The notes under the pieces were generated by a model. It was not told the DNA's origin. It saw nothing but the letters and a program-made list of their open reading frames with translations, and ran no database searches. Below, piece by piece: positions 1 through 5,995 of a stretch of 7,560 bases of DNA; positions within the stretch are counted from its first letter, which is position 1; every line of letters begins with the position of its first letter. The DNA comes from Prevotellaceae bacterium (GTDB taxonomy: Bacteria > Bacteroidota > Bacteroidia > Bacteroidales > Bacteroidaceae): the NCBI GenBank assembly GCA_022508685.1, contig JAFLUS010000085.1, forward strand, positions 1-7,560, read 5' to 3'. The position numbers were made by a program, and so were the translations under genes.

Positions 1-383
1 ATGTGTCCTAATCGTGTGTAACTCCATGAGTTACTGCCATAAAATAACACAATCTGATTACCATTGTAGAGGATGACATCGCCCGCCTTGGTGGTCAATT
101 GCGCATTGCTGGTGGGCAGCGAGTGTCCCAATGCGCCAACCTTTTCAAAACCTCCATAATCGTTGGCTTCGTAAGTAATGGAAGATTCCTGAAGCATTGC
201 TACCAATGCCTTTGTCGCTGCATTGTCGACCAATTGGATGGGCATGGTTGTCCCGTCAATAGTGATGTTGATGCTTGTCATAGATTGTAATGTTTGTTGT
301 GCATGCACGTCCTCCTTGCTGCAGGAGGCCGTGCATAAGGCAATAATCACGACCAAGAGGTGTGATGTCAATCGTTGCTTCAT
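1..383 (-). CDS. Cyclophilin-like domain lipoprotein, partial (C-terminus beyond window)
   Basis: I translated this by hand: it is open from ATG at 383 to the left edge, giving 127 residues with no stop. Residues 1-20 are a signal peptide (MKQR, then hydrophobic LLVVIIALCTAS) ending in a lipobox T-A-S-C, so Cys21 is the likely lipidated residue. The mature N-terminus reads C-S-K-E-D, resembling the Lys/acidic surface-export signal described for Bacteroidetes lipoproteins. Residues 38-127 match the cyclophilin-like family I know from bacteria: a short strand with IDG, then DYGGFEKVGALGHSLP, GDVILYNGNQIVLFYG and NSWSYTRLG. That family is usually about 90-110 residues after the leader, so only a few residues should be missing. 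The family has the cyclophilin fold; I cannot assign an enzymatic role. The gene lies 19 bp after the amylase stop, with no terminator or promoter between, so it is probably the third gene of the fabD unit. No Shine-Dalgarno is visible. Confidence 0.8.
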   Translation of the reverse strand, partial: MKQRLTSHLLVVIIALCTASCSKEDVHAQQTLQSMTSINITIDGTTMPIQLVDNAATKALVAMLQESSITYEANDYGGFEKVGALGHSLPTSNAQLTTKAGDVILYNGNQIVLFYGSNSWSYTRLGH

Positions 384-402
384 ATTATTGACGTGCGTAA
401 TG

Positions 403-2121
403 TTAGAAGCGGATTTTCAGTACCTTGCCGCCAAATGGCGGAAGTGTCAGTGCTACCATTCCGTCGGGTTCGAGCGTTACTTCTTCGGCTTTATCCGTGA
501 GCAAATCCTTGGCGATGTAGGTAGATTTGGTAGTAGGGATGTCGAAATACTCAAACGCATGGGCGGGAATGCGGACGGAGGTGTGTGCACCGCGGTCGTC
601 GAAATTCGCCACGACGAGGATGAGTTCGTTATCGCTCTTGCGCAGGAATGCGTATTGGCGGTGAGTGTTCATCATCGCATTGTCGTAGTTGGCGTACATG
701 ACATCGAAGAATGCACCTTCGCGGATGGCTTTCTCGTCGTTGCAAAGGCGGAGAACGGTGGTGTAGTATTGGCGCAATGCCTTTTCCGTTTCCGTTAATT
801 GTTGTCCATCGAAGCGACCTCCGTTTCTCCAACGACTTACTGTCGGCACTGTCCAATAGTCGAAAATCGTCGTGCGTCCGTCTGCACCGCTGAACCCTTC
901 GGCATCGGCGGCAGGTTCGCCCAATTCTTGCCCGAAGTACACCATCATGGGACTGGTGCGCATGAGTGCAGAAACGAGTAGGGCGGGGCGGCCTTTTTCA
1001 GCATTGCCTGCGAAGAACGGGGACGCGATGCGTTGTTCGTCGTGGTTTTCGAGGAAATTGAGCATGTGGTCGCTGATGTCGTCCACAGATTGCCAGCAAT
1101 GGGTAATGGCTGCGGCGCTGTGTCCGTTGACGACGGCACGCAGGGTGTCGTATAATCCCACTTTGTCGTACAGGTAGTCGAAGTGTCCGTTGTGGATGTA
1201 GTTGCGATACTCGTTGGGATTGTACACTTCGGCAATGAATTCGACATGCGGGTATTGTTCCTTGACTTGAGGAAGTGCCCAACCCCAGAACGCGCAAGGC
1301 ACCATCTCTGCCATGTCGCAGCGGAAGGCATCTACACCTTTGTCTGCCCAAAAGAGCAGGATGTCGCGCATTTTTACCCATGTGTCGGGAACGGGGTCAA
1401 AATGCTGTGCATGACCATTGGTGTAGTCCACGCCGTAGTTGAGTTTGACGGTTTCGTACCAATCGTTCTCGCTTGGCGTTGCGCAGAAGCAATCGTTGCC
1501 GGTTACTTTGGCAGGATATTCCACGTATTGTGCAGCAAATCGTTTGCGGTTCTTTGCTTCGACGGGTTGTGGCGTGCATCGTTGTGGCGGCACTAATTGC
1601 TGTTGGGGAATGTAGTAGAAATTGTTGTTGGGTGCGAAGTGCACTTGCCGGTTGTCGGTCTCACCGAGGTCGATGACTCCATCCGGTTTGGCATCGGAAT
1701 GGTATTGACGTGCCACGTGGTTGGGGACGAAGTCGATGATGGCTTTGAGTCCGGCTTTGTGCGTGCGGCGAAGGAGGTTCTGAAATTCCTTCATGCGCAT
1801 CGGGACTTGCGTAGCGAGGTCGGGGTCGATGTCGTAGTAGTCCTTGATGGCGTATGGGCTGCCGGCACGCCCTTTCACCACAGCGGGGTGGTCGGTGGGG
1901 ATGCCGAACTCGGTGTAGTCAGCCTGTGTGGCGTGCTCGATGATACCTGTGTACCAAATGTGCGTGCAACCGAGGTCGCGGATTTCACCGAGAGCCTTTT
2001 GCGTAAAGTCAGCCATCTTTCCGCAGCCGTTCTGCTGTGCACTGCCCCATGGGACGGTGTGGCGTGAATCGGCTCCGAAAAGACGGGTGAAGACTTGGTA
2101 GATAACGAGTTTTTCTTTCAT
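403..2121 (-). CDS. Alpha-amylase family glycoside hydrolase (GH13), cytoplasmic
   Basis: The protein has 572 residues and no signal peptide, so it should act in the cytoplasm on alpha-glucans or imported maltooligosaccharides. The N-terminus (LVIYQVFTRLFG) begins the catalytic barrel. All four GH13 motifs are present: region I DFVPNH at 130-135; region II GVDAFRCDM at 262-270 with nucleophile Asp269; region III FIAEVY at 295-300 with acid/base Glu298; region IV FLENHDEQR at 356-364 with Asp361 as transition-state stabiliser. A beta-sandwich C-domain follows from roughly residue 470 to the end (ILVVANFDDRG at 511-521). I chose the ATG at 2121 because it starts the conserved barrel and overlaps the fabD stop as TAATG. 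The frame stays open for 28 more codons upstream, but those lie inside fabD and do not look like a leader. Exact substrate (amylase, neopullulanase-like or glucanotransferase) cannot be fixed from the motifs. The overlap suggests translation coupled to fabD. Confidence 0.93.
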   Translation of the reverse strand: MKEKLVIYQVFTRLFGADSRHTVPWGSAQQNGCGKMADFTQKALGEIRDLGCTHIWYTGIIEHATQADYTEFGIPTDHPAVVKGRAGSPYAIKDYYDIDPDLATQVPMRMKEFQNLLRRTHKAGLKAIIDFVPNHVARQYHSDAKPDGVIDLGETDNRQVHFAPNNNFYYIPQQQLVPPQRCTPQPVEAKNRKRFAAQYVEYPAKVTGNDCFCATPSENDWYETVKLNYGVDYTNGHAQHFDPVPDTWVKMRDILLFWADKGVDAFRCDMAEMVPCAFWGWALPQVKEQYPHVEFIAEVYNPNEYRNYIHNGHFDYLYDKVGLYDTLRAVVNGHSAAAITHCWQSVDDISDHMLNFLENHDEQRIASPFFAGNAEKGRPALLVSALMRTSPMMVYFGQELGEPAADAEGFSGADGRTTIFDYWTVPTVSRWRNGGRFDGQQLTETEKALRQYYTTVLRLCNDEKAIREGAFFDVMYANYDNAMMNTHRQYAFLRKSDNELILVVANFDDRGAHTSVRIPAHAFEYFDIPTTKSTYIAKDLLTDKAEEVTLEPDGMVALTLPPFGGKVLKIRF

Positions 2122-3017
2122 TATTCGATGCCGTGGAAGGTGACAGCCTCGTTGCCTTTGGCAATTTTTGCAATCATGCCTTGCAGGGCTTTGCCCGGAC
2201 CACATTCAGTGAAGTCTGTAGCACCGGCAGCAATCATGTTCTGAATTTCCTGCGTCCAACGTACAGGAGCCGTGAGTTGGGCAATGAGGTTCTGCTTGAT
2301 TTCTTCGGGGTCGGTGTGTGCTTCAGCATCCACGTTCTGGTAAACGGGGCATTTGGGTGTGTGGAATGCAGTGGCTTCGATAGCAGCCTGCAGTTCGTCT
2401 TTTGCGGGTTGCATGAGCGGTGAGTGGAAGGCTCCACCGACTTTCAGCGGGAGTGCACGCTTGGCACCGGCTTCTTTCAGTTTTTCGCAAGCCGTGTTGA
2501 TGGCATCCATGTTGCCCGAAATGGCAAGTTGTCCCGGATTGTTGTAGTTGGCAGGAACGACGATGTTGCCGGGTGCAGAGATTTCTGCACAGATTTTTTC
2601 GATGGTTTCGTCATCGAGTCCGATGATGGCAGCCATGGTCGATGGTGCTGCCTCGCAGGCTTTCTGCATGGCTTGTGCACGTTGGCTGACGAGTTTCAGA
2701 CCGTCTTCGAAGGAGATAGCGCCGACGGCAACGAGGGCTGAAAATTCGCCGAGCGAGTGACCTGCCACCATGGCGGGTTGGAAGGCATCGCCCATGCACA
2801 GGGCTGAAATGACGGAATGAAGGAATACGGCAGGTTGAGTGACCTTTGTCTGACGCAGTTCTTCGTCAGTTCCTTCAAACATTATCTTAGTGATGTCAAA
2901 GCCGAGAATGTCGTTGGCTTTGTCGAAGAGTTCTTTTGCAAGGGGATTGCTTTCGTACAGGTCTTTGCCCATACCCGAAAATTGTGCTCCCTGTCCGGGA
3001 AATACAAATGCTTTCAT
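2121..3017 (-). CDS. fabD: Malonyl-CoA:ACP transacylase
   Basis: The 298-residue length is normal for FabD. The enzyme moves malonyl from CoA to acyl carrier protein, supplying the extender unit for type II fatty acid synthesis in the cytoplasm. Visible motifs are FPGQGAQ at 6-12 (Gln9 in the oxyanion hole), GHSLGE at 86-91 with nucleophile Ser88, SQRAQAMQ at 111-118 with malonate-binding Arg113, GGAFHSPLM at 194-202 with catalytic His198, VYQNVDA at 225-231 and FTECGPGKALQGM at 269-281. The start at 3017 begins directly with the conserved MKAFVFPGQG. The open frame continues 67 codons upstream to 3218, but that stretch covers the promoter and is not FabD-like. There is no Shine-Dalgarno; the bases before the ATG are A/C-rich, as is common in this phylum. 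It is the first gene of the leftward unit and divergent from rel. No other fab gene is seen beside it. Confidence 0.97.
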   Translation of the reverse strand: MKAFVFPGQGAQFSGMGKDLYESNPLAKELFDKANDILGFDITKIMFEGTDEELRQTKVTQPAVFLHSVISALCMGDAFQPAMVAGHSLGEFSALVAVGAISFEDGLKLVSQRAQAMQKACEAAPSTMAAIIGLDDETIEKICAEISAPGNIVVPANYNNPGQLAISGNMDAINTACEKLKEAGAKRALPLKVGGAFHSPLMQPAKDELQAAIEATAFHTPKCPVYQNVDAEAHTDPEEIKQNLIAQLTAPVRWTQEIQNMIAAGATDFTECGPGKALQGMIAKIAKGNEAVTFHGIE

Positions 3018-3074
3018 GTTGTTGAATTGTGTTATAATGAATAATGTATGAATATCTATGTAGGAATAATGGTG

Positions 3075-3105
3075 CAAAGGTACGAATAAGCGAGCACAAT
3101 ACAAA
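3075..3105 (-). promoter_or_regulatory. Bacteroidetes-type promoter of fabD
   Basis: Read on the minus strand, a TTTG at 3105-3102 (-33 element) is followed after exactly 19 bases by TACCTTTG at 3082-3075, a perfect match to the TAnnTTTG -7 element of the phylum's primary sigma factor. Transcription should start a few bases further on, near 3066-3071, leaving a leader of about 50 nt before fabD. This is the best promoter match in the window. Confidence 0.8.
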
Positions 3106-3206
3106 AGGAAAATGTAAAATTTCATTTTTATTGTCGAGCGAGAGCACCTTCGGTACGTATTTTCTGTTAAATAAAGAAAAAAATGCTGTAAATGAGAAAT
3201 TATTGC

Positions 3207-3214
3207 TACCTTTG
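3207..3214 (+). promoter_or_regulatory. -7 promoter element of the rel-rlmH unit
   Basis: TACCTTTG matches the Bacteroidetes -7 consensus exactly and is identical to the fabD -7 element on the other strand. At the expected 19-base spacing upstream there is no TTTG, only TGCT at 3184-3187, so the -33 element is weak or absent and an activator or A/T-rich upstream DNA may contribute. A start near 3218-3222 would give a leader of about 60 nt. Confidence 0.6.
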
Positions 3215-3218
3215 TCAC

Positions 3219-3238
3219 GGCTTTTCCTTGGAAAGGCT
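3219..3238 (+). promoter_or_regulatory. Stem-loop at the 5' end of the rel leader
   Basis: Bases 3219-3226 can pair with 3231-3238 in eight pairs, two of them G-U, around a CTTG tetraloop at 3227-3230. The hairpin lies right after the -7 element, at or near the predicted first bases of the transcript, and about 40 nt before the rel start. It could protect the mRNA 5' end or tune translation. There is no U-tract, so it is not a standard intrinsic terminator. Confidence 0.4.
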
Positions 3239-3266
3239 GACAAATTGTTCACTTGATAACATAAGA

Positions 3267-3273
3267 AAGGAGA
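3267..3273 (+). promoter_or_regulatory. Strong Shine-Dalgarno for rel
   Basis: AAGGAGA with AGGAG at 3268-3272 lies 7 bases before the ATG at 3280, the ideal spacing, and decides that start. A second ATG at 3275 is only two bases from the motif and opens a six-codon frame (MRWTDC) whose TGA overlaps the Met6 codon of rel at 3295. None of the other genes here has such a clear ribosome binding site. Confidence 0.65.
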
Positions 3274-3279
3274 AATGCG

Positions 3280-5490
3280 ATGGACGGATTGCTGATGAAA
3301 GAGGCGGAACGGCGCATAGTGGTGGAGACGTTGGAGCGGTTGCGCGTGCTGGTGGATGATGCGATGAATGCGACGGACTACGGACGTATTCGCGATATTT
3401 TGTTTGAGGCAGTCAAGAGCGGTCAACTCAATCGAGGGGCGTTCGACCTCAATCCCGTGCTGTTCGATTTGCAGACGGCAGTCATTTGTGCCGAAGAAGT
3501 GGGGCTGAGCCGTGCCAGCATTGTCAGCATTCTGCTGCAGCGGTGCGTGGCGGCAGGAGTGTATGGTGTGGAACGTGTGGAAAGAGAGTTCGGCAGCGAC
3601 GTGGCGCACATTCTGCGCGGATTGTTGCGTGTGAACGAACTCTATGCCAAGAACACGTCGATAGAGACCGAGAATTTCCGCGACTTGCTGCTGTCGTTTG
3701 CCGAGGACATGCGCGTGATTTTCATCATCATTGCCGACCGCGTGAACCTTATGCGGCAGATTAAGGAAAAGGGTACGGACGAAGAACGTAAGCGGGTGGC
3801 GACGGAGGCGAGCCGACTCTATGCACCACTTGCCCACAAATTGGGTCTGTATCTCATCAAGTCGGAACTGGAGGACCTCTCGCTCAAGTATCTTGAGACG
3901 GAGGCGTACTACATGATTAAGGAGAAACTGAACGAGACGAAACGTTCGCGTGATGCCTATATTGCCAAATTCATTCAGCCGATTGAGGACAAACTGTCGG
4001 CTGCGGGGCTGCATTTCCATGTGAAGGGACGGACGAAGAGTATCCACTCGATATGGCAGAAGATGAAGAAGCAGAAATGTCGGTTTGAAGGCATCTATGA
4101 CCTGTTTGCCATTCGCGTGATTTTGGATTCCGAACCTGAAAAGGAGAAGCAGGACTGCTGGCAGGTGTTCTCCATCGTGACGGACATGTACAAACCCAAT
4201 CCCAAACGATTGCGCGACTGGTTGTCCGTACCGAAGTCGAACGGATACGAGAGTCTGCACATCACGGTGATGGGCCCCGAAGGCAAATGGGTGGAAATTC
4301 AGATTCGCACGGAGCGCATGGACGAGATTGCCGAACGCGGACTGGCTGCCCATTGGCGCTACAAGGGCGTGAAGGACAGCGGAGCCAAGTTGGAAGACTG
4401 GCTGAAGGACATCCGTGCCGCATTGGAACATCATGGTTCGGACGAAGAACTCGAAAATCAGTTCAAGGTTGACCTCTACAGCGACGAAGTGTTCGTCTTT
4501 ACGCCGAAGGGCGATTTGTTCAAGTTGCAGAAAGGCTCTACCGTGCTCGACTTTGCCTACCGCATCCACACGAATGTCGGAAGCCATTGTTCTGGCGGAC
4601 GGGTGAACGGAAAGAACGTGCCGATGCGTACCCGTCTGCAGAGCGGCGACCAAGTGGAGATTTTGACCAACGTCAATCAGACGCCGAAGCAGGACTGGCT
4701 GAGTTATGCCGTCACGTCGAAGGCACGCACGAAAATCCGTCAGCAACTCAACGAGCAAGCCATGACGTCGGTGTCGCTGGCCAAGGAGACGTTGGAACGT
4801 AAGTTCAAGAACCGCAAGATTGACTACGAAGAGGCGGTGCTGATGAAGTTGGTGAAGCGGATGGGCTACAAGCACGTCAACGAGTTCTACCGCGACATTG
4901 CGGAAGAAACGCTCGACATGGGCAAGTTCATCGACCAGTATGTCGAAGCCCTGCGCCGTGAGAACAGCGACGGACAGGACAGTGCCACGCAGCACAGCGC
5001 CGAGGGCTTCATGCCCCAAACCTTGCAGCCCGAAACGACCAACAAGGACGTGCTCGTGATTGACAAGAACGTGAAGGGCGTGGAATATTCGTTGGCACGC
5101 TGCTGCAACCCCATCTATGGCGACGAAGTCTTCGGATTTGTCACAGCCGGACGCGGCATCAAGATTCACCGCACCGATTGTCCCAACGCCTTGCGGCTGA
5201 AGGGACAATTGGGACACCGCGTCATTCCGGCACGCTGGGCAGGCAAGGGCGGAAGCCTCTATCCCATTACCCTACGCGTCGTCGGGCACGACGACATCGG
5301 CATCGTCAGCAACATCACGAGCATCATTGCCAAGGAGCAGAACGTCATGCTGCGCAGCATCGACGTCAAGTCGAGCGAGGACGGACTTTTTTCCGGTACG
5401 CTTGTCATTCAGATTGACGACAAGAACAAACTCACGCAACTCATCAAGAAAATCAAAGGGGTGAAGGGCGTCAAGAATGTCATGCGATGA
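3280..5490 (+). CDS. RelA/SpoT-family (p)ppGpp synthetase with degenerate hydrolase domain
   Basis: The protein has 736 residues, a normal length for a long RSH. Order of domains: HD-type hydrolase domain (about 10-205), synthetase (about 230-365), TGS (about 398-462), helical linker, zinc-finger-like segment with Cys608, Cys609, His630 and Cys634, and a C-terminal ACT domain (661-736). The synthetase site looks intact: RTKSIHSIWQKM at 251-262, IYDLFAIRV at 272-280 (Asp274), NGYESLH at 321-327 (Tyr323) and VEIQIRT at 338-344 (Glu339). The substrate-class motif reads R-L-R-D at 310-313, nearer the RxKD of bifunctional enzymes than the ExDD of E. coli RelA. The hydrolase site is broken: the metal-binding HD is Gln87-Arg88, the following ED is Ala91-Ala92, and the first His is Phe62. 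ADR with Asp153 remains. I infer a ribosome-associated synthetase that cannot degrade (p)ppGpp. Bacteroidetes commonly carry a second long RSH that could supply hydrolysis. It overlaps rlmH by four bases. Confidence 0.93.
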   Translation: MDGLLMKEAERRIVVETLERLRVLVDDAMNATDYGRIRDILFEAVKSGQLNRGAFDLNPVLFDLQTAVICAEEVGLSRASIVSILLQRCVAAGVYGVERVEREFGSDVAHILRGLLRVNELYAKNTSIETENFRDLLLSFAEDMRVIFIIIADRVNLMRQIKEKGTDEERKRVATEASRLYAPLAHKLGLYLIKSELEDLSLKYLETEAYYMIKEKLNETKRSRDAYIAKFIQPIEDKLSAAGLHFHVKGRTKSIHSIWQKMKKQKCRFEGIYDLFAIRVILDSEPEKEKQDCWQVFSIVTDMYKPNPKRLRDWLSVPKSNGYESLHITVMGPEGKWVEIQIRTERMDEIAERGLAAHWRYKGVKDSGAKLEDWLKDIRAALEHHGSDEELENQFKVDLYSDEVFVFTPKGDLFKLQKGSTVLDFAYRIHTNVGSHCSGGRVNGKNVPMRTRLQSGDQVEILTNVNQTPKQDWLSYAVTSKARTKIRQQLNEQAMTSVSLAKETLERKFKNRKIDYEEAVLMKLVKRMGYKHVNEFYRDIAEETLDMGKFIDQYVEALRRENSDGQDSATQHSAEGFMPQTLQPETTNKDVLVIDKNVKGVEYSLARCCNPIYGDEVFGFVTAGRGIKIHRTDCPNALRLKGQLGHRVIPARWAGKGGSLYPITLRVVGHDDIGIVSNITSIIAKEQNVMLRSIDVKSSEDGLFSGTLVIQIDDKNKLTQLIKKIKGVKGVKNVMR

Positions 5491-5960
5491 AGACGGTGTT
5501 GATACTGGTGGGAAAGACCACCGACAAACGCGTTCAGTCGCTTTTCGACGACTATGCGGCTCGCCTTCGTCACTACGGCGGATGCGACGTCATCGTCATT
5601 CCCGAACTGCGCAATACCAAGTCGCTCACGGCTGAACAGCAGAAGCAGGCCGAAGGGCAGTTGATTCTGCGGCAAGTGCAAGCGGGCGACTGCGTCGTGT
5701 TGCTTGACGAACGTGGCACCGAGCGCCGCAGCATGGAGTTTGCCGAATGGTTGCGCCGCAAGCAGCAGACGATTAGTCGTCGGTTGGTGTTCATCGTGGG
5801 CGGACCCTACGGCTTTTCTGCCGACGTCTATGCCCGTGCCGACGAACAGATTTCGCTGTCGCAGATGACGTTCTCCCATCAGATGGTGCGCCTCTTCTTC
5901 ATCGAGCAACTCTATCGCGCACATACCATCATCAAGGGCGAACCCTATCATCACGAGTGA
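5487..5960 (+). CDS. rlmH: 23S rRNA (pseudouridine1915-N3)-methyltransferase RlmH
   Basis: At 157 residues this is the standard size for RlmH, a small homodimeric SPOUT (trefoil-knot) methyltransferase. It uses S-adenosylmethionine to methylate pseudouridine 1915 in helix 69 of 23S rRNA, acting on assembled 70S ribosomes. Family signatures are visible: LDERG at 73-77, FIVGGPYGFS at 102-111 (SAM-binding knot), ARADEQISLSQMTFSHQMVR at 116-135, and the C-terminal LYRAHTIIKGEPYHHE at 142-157. Its ATG overlaps the rel stop as ATGA, so translation is probably coupled to rel and both are made from the rel promoter. No separate promoter or Shine-Dalgarno is evident, and its start is not disputed by any alternative. 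The gene ends nine bases before the end of the convergent HD gene. Confidence 0.96.
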   Translation: MKTVLILVGKTTDKRVQSLFDDYAARLRHYGGCDVIVIPELRNTKSLTAEQQKQAEGQLILRQVQAGDCVVLLDERGTERRSMEFAEWLRRKQQTISRRLVFIVGGPYGFSADVYARADEQISLSQMTFSHQMVRLFFIEQLYRAHTIIKGEPYHHE

Positions 5961-5995
5961 CCTCTGCCGCTATTCCGTGCGCTGCGTGCAGAGGT
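5960..5995. terminator. Inverted repeat at the convergent rlmH / HD-gene junction
   Basis: ACCTCTGC at 5960-5967 is a perfect 8-base complement of GCAGAGGT at 5988-5995, with a 20-base loop that contains the HD gene's stop codon at 5970-5972. The stem begins at the last base of rlmH and its other arm lies in the last codons of the HD gene. No U-tract follows on either strand, so it is not a canonical intrinsic terminator. Its position at a tail-to-tail junction suggests a two-way 3'-end or termination structure. Confidence 0.4.

Noticed and set aside
223..798. Plus-strand frame of 191 codons across the amylase end and lipoprotein start
   Set aside because: It spans two real minus-strand genes in antisense and has no recognisable domain. 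The same applies to plus-strand frames at 1183-1596, 1597-2067 and 6723-7220.
3018..3218. N-terminal extension of FabD by 67 residues
   Set aside because: The extension covers the clear promoter at 3075-3105 and lacks FabD homology; the conserved protein starts at 3017.
3044..3256. Plus-strand frame of 70 codons in the fabD-rel gap
   Set aside because: It runs through both promoters, has no ribosome site and is low in complexity, so regulatory DNA explains it better.
2896..5217. Minus-strand open frame of 773 codons opposite rel and fabD's start
   Set aside because: It lies antisense to the conserved rel gene, is rich in His, Leu and Val as expected from the complement of GC-rich codons, matches no family I know, and spans the fabD promoter and start.
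5409..5954. Minus-strand frame of 181 codons opposite rlmH
   Set aside because: It covers rlmH and the end of rel, which have unmistakable motifs; the antisense product has none.
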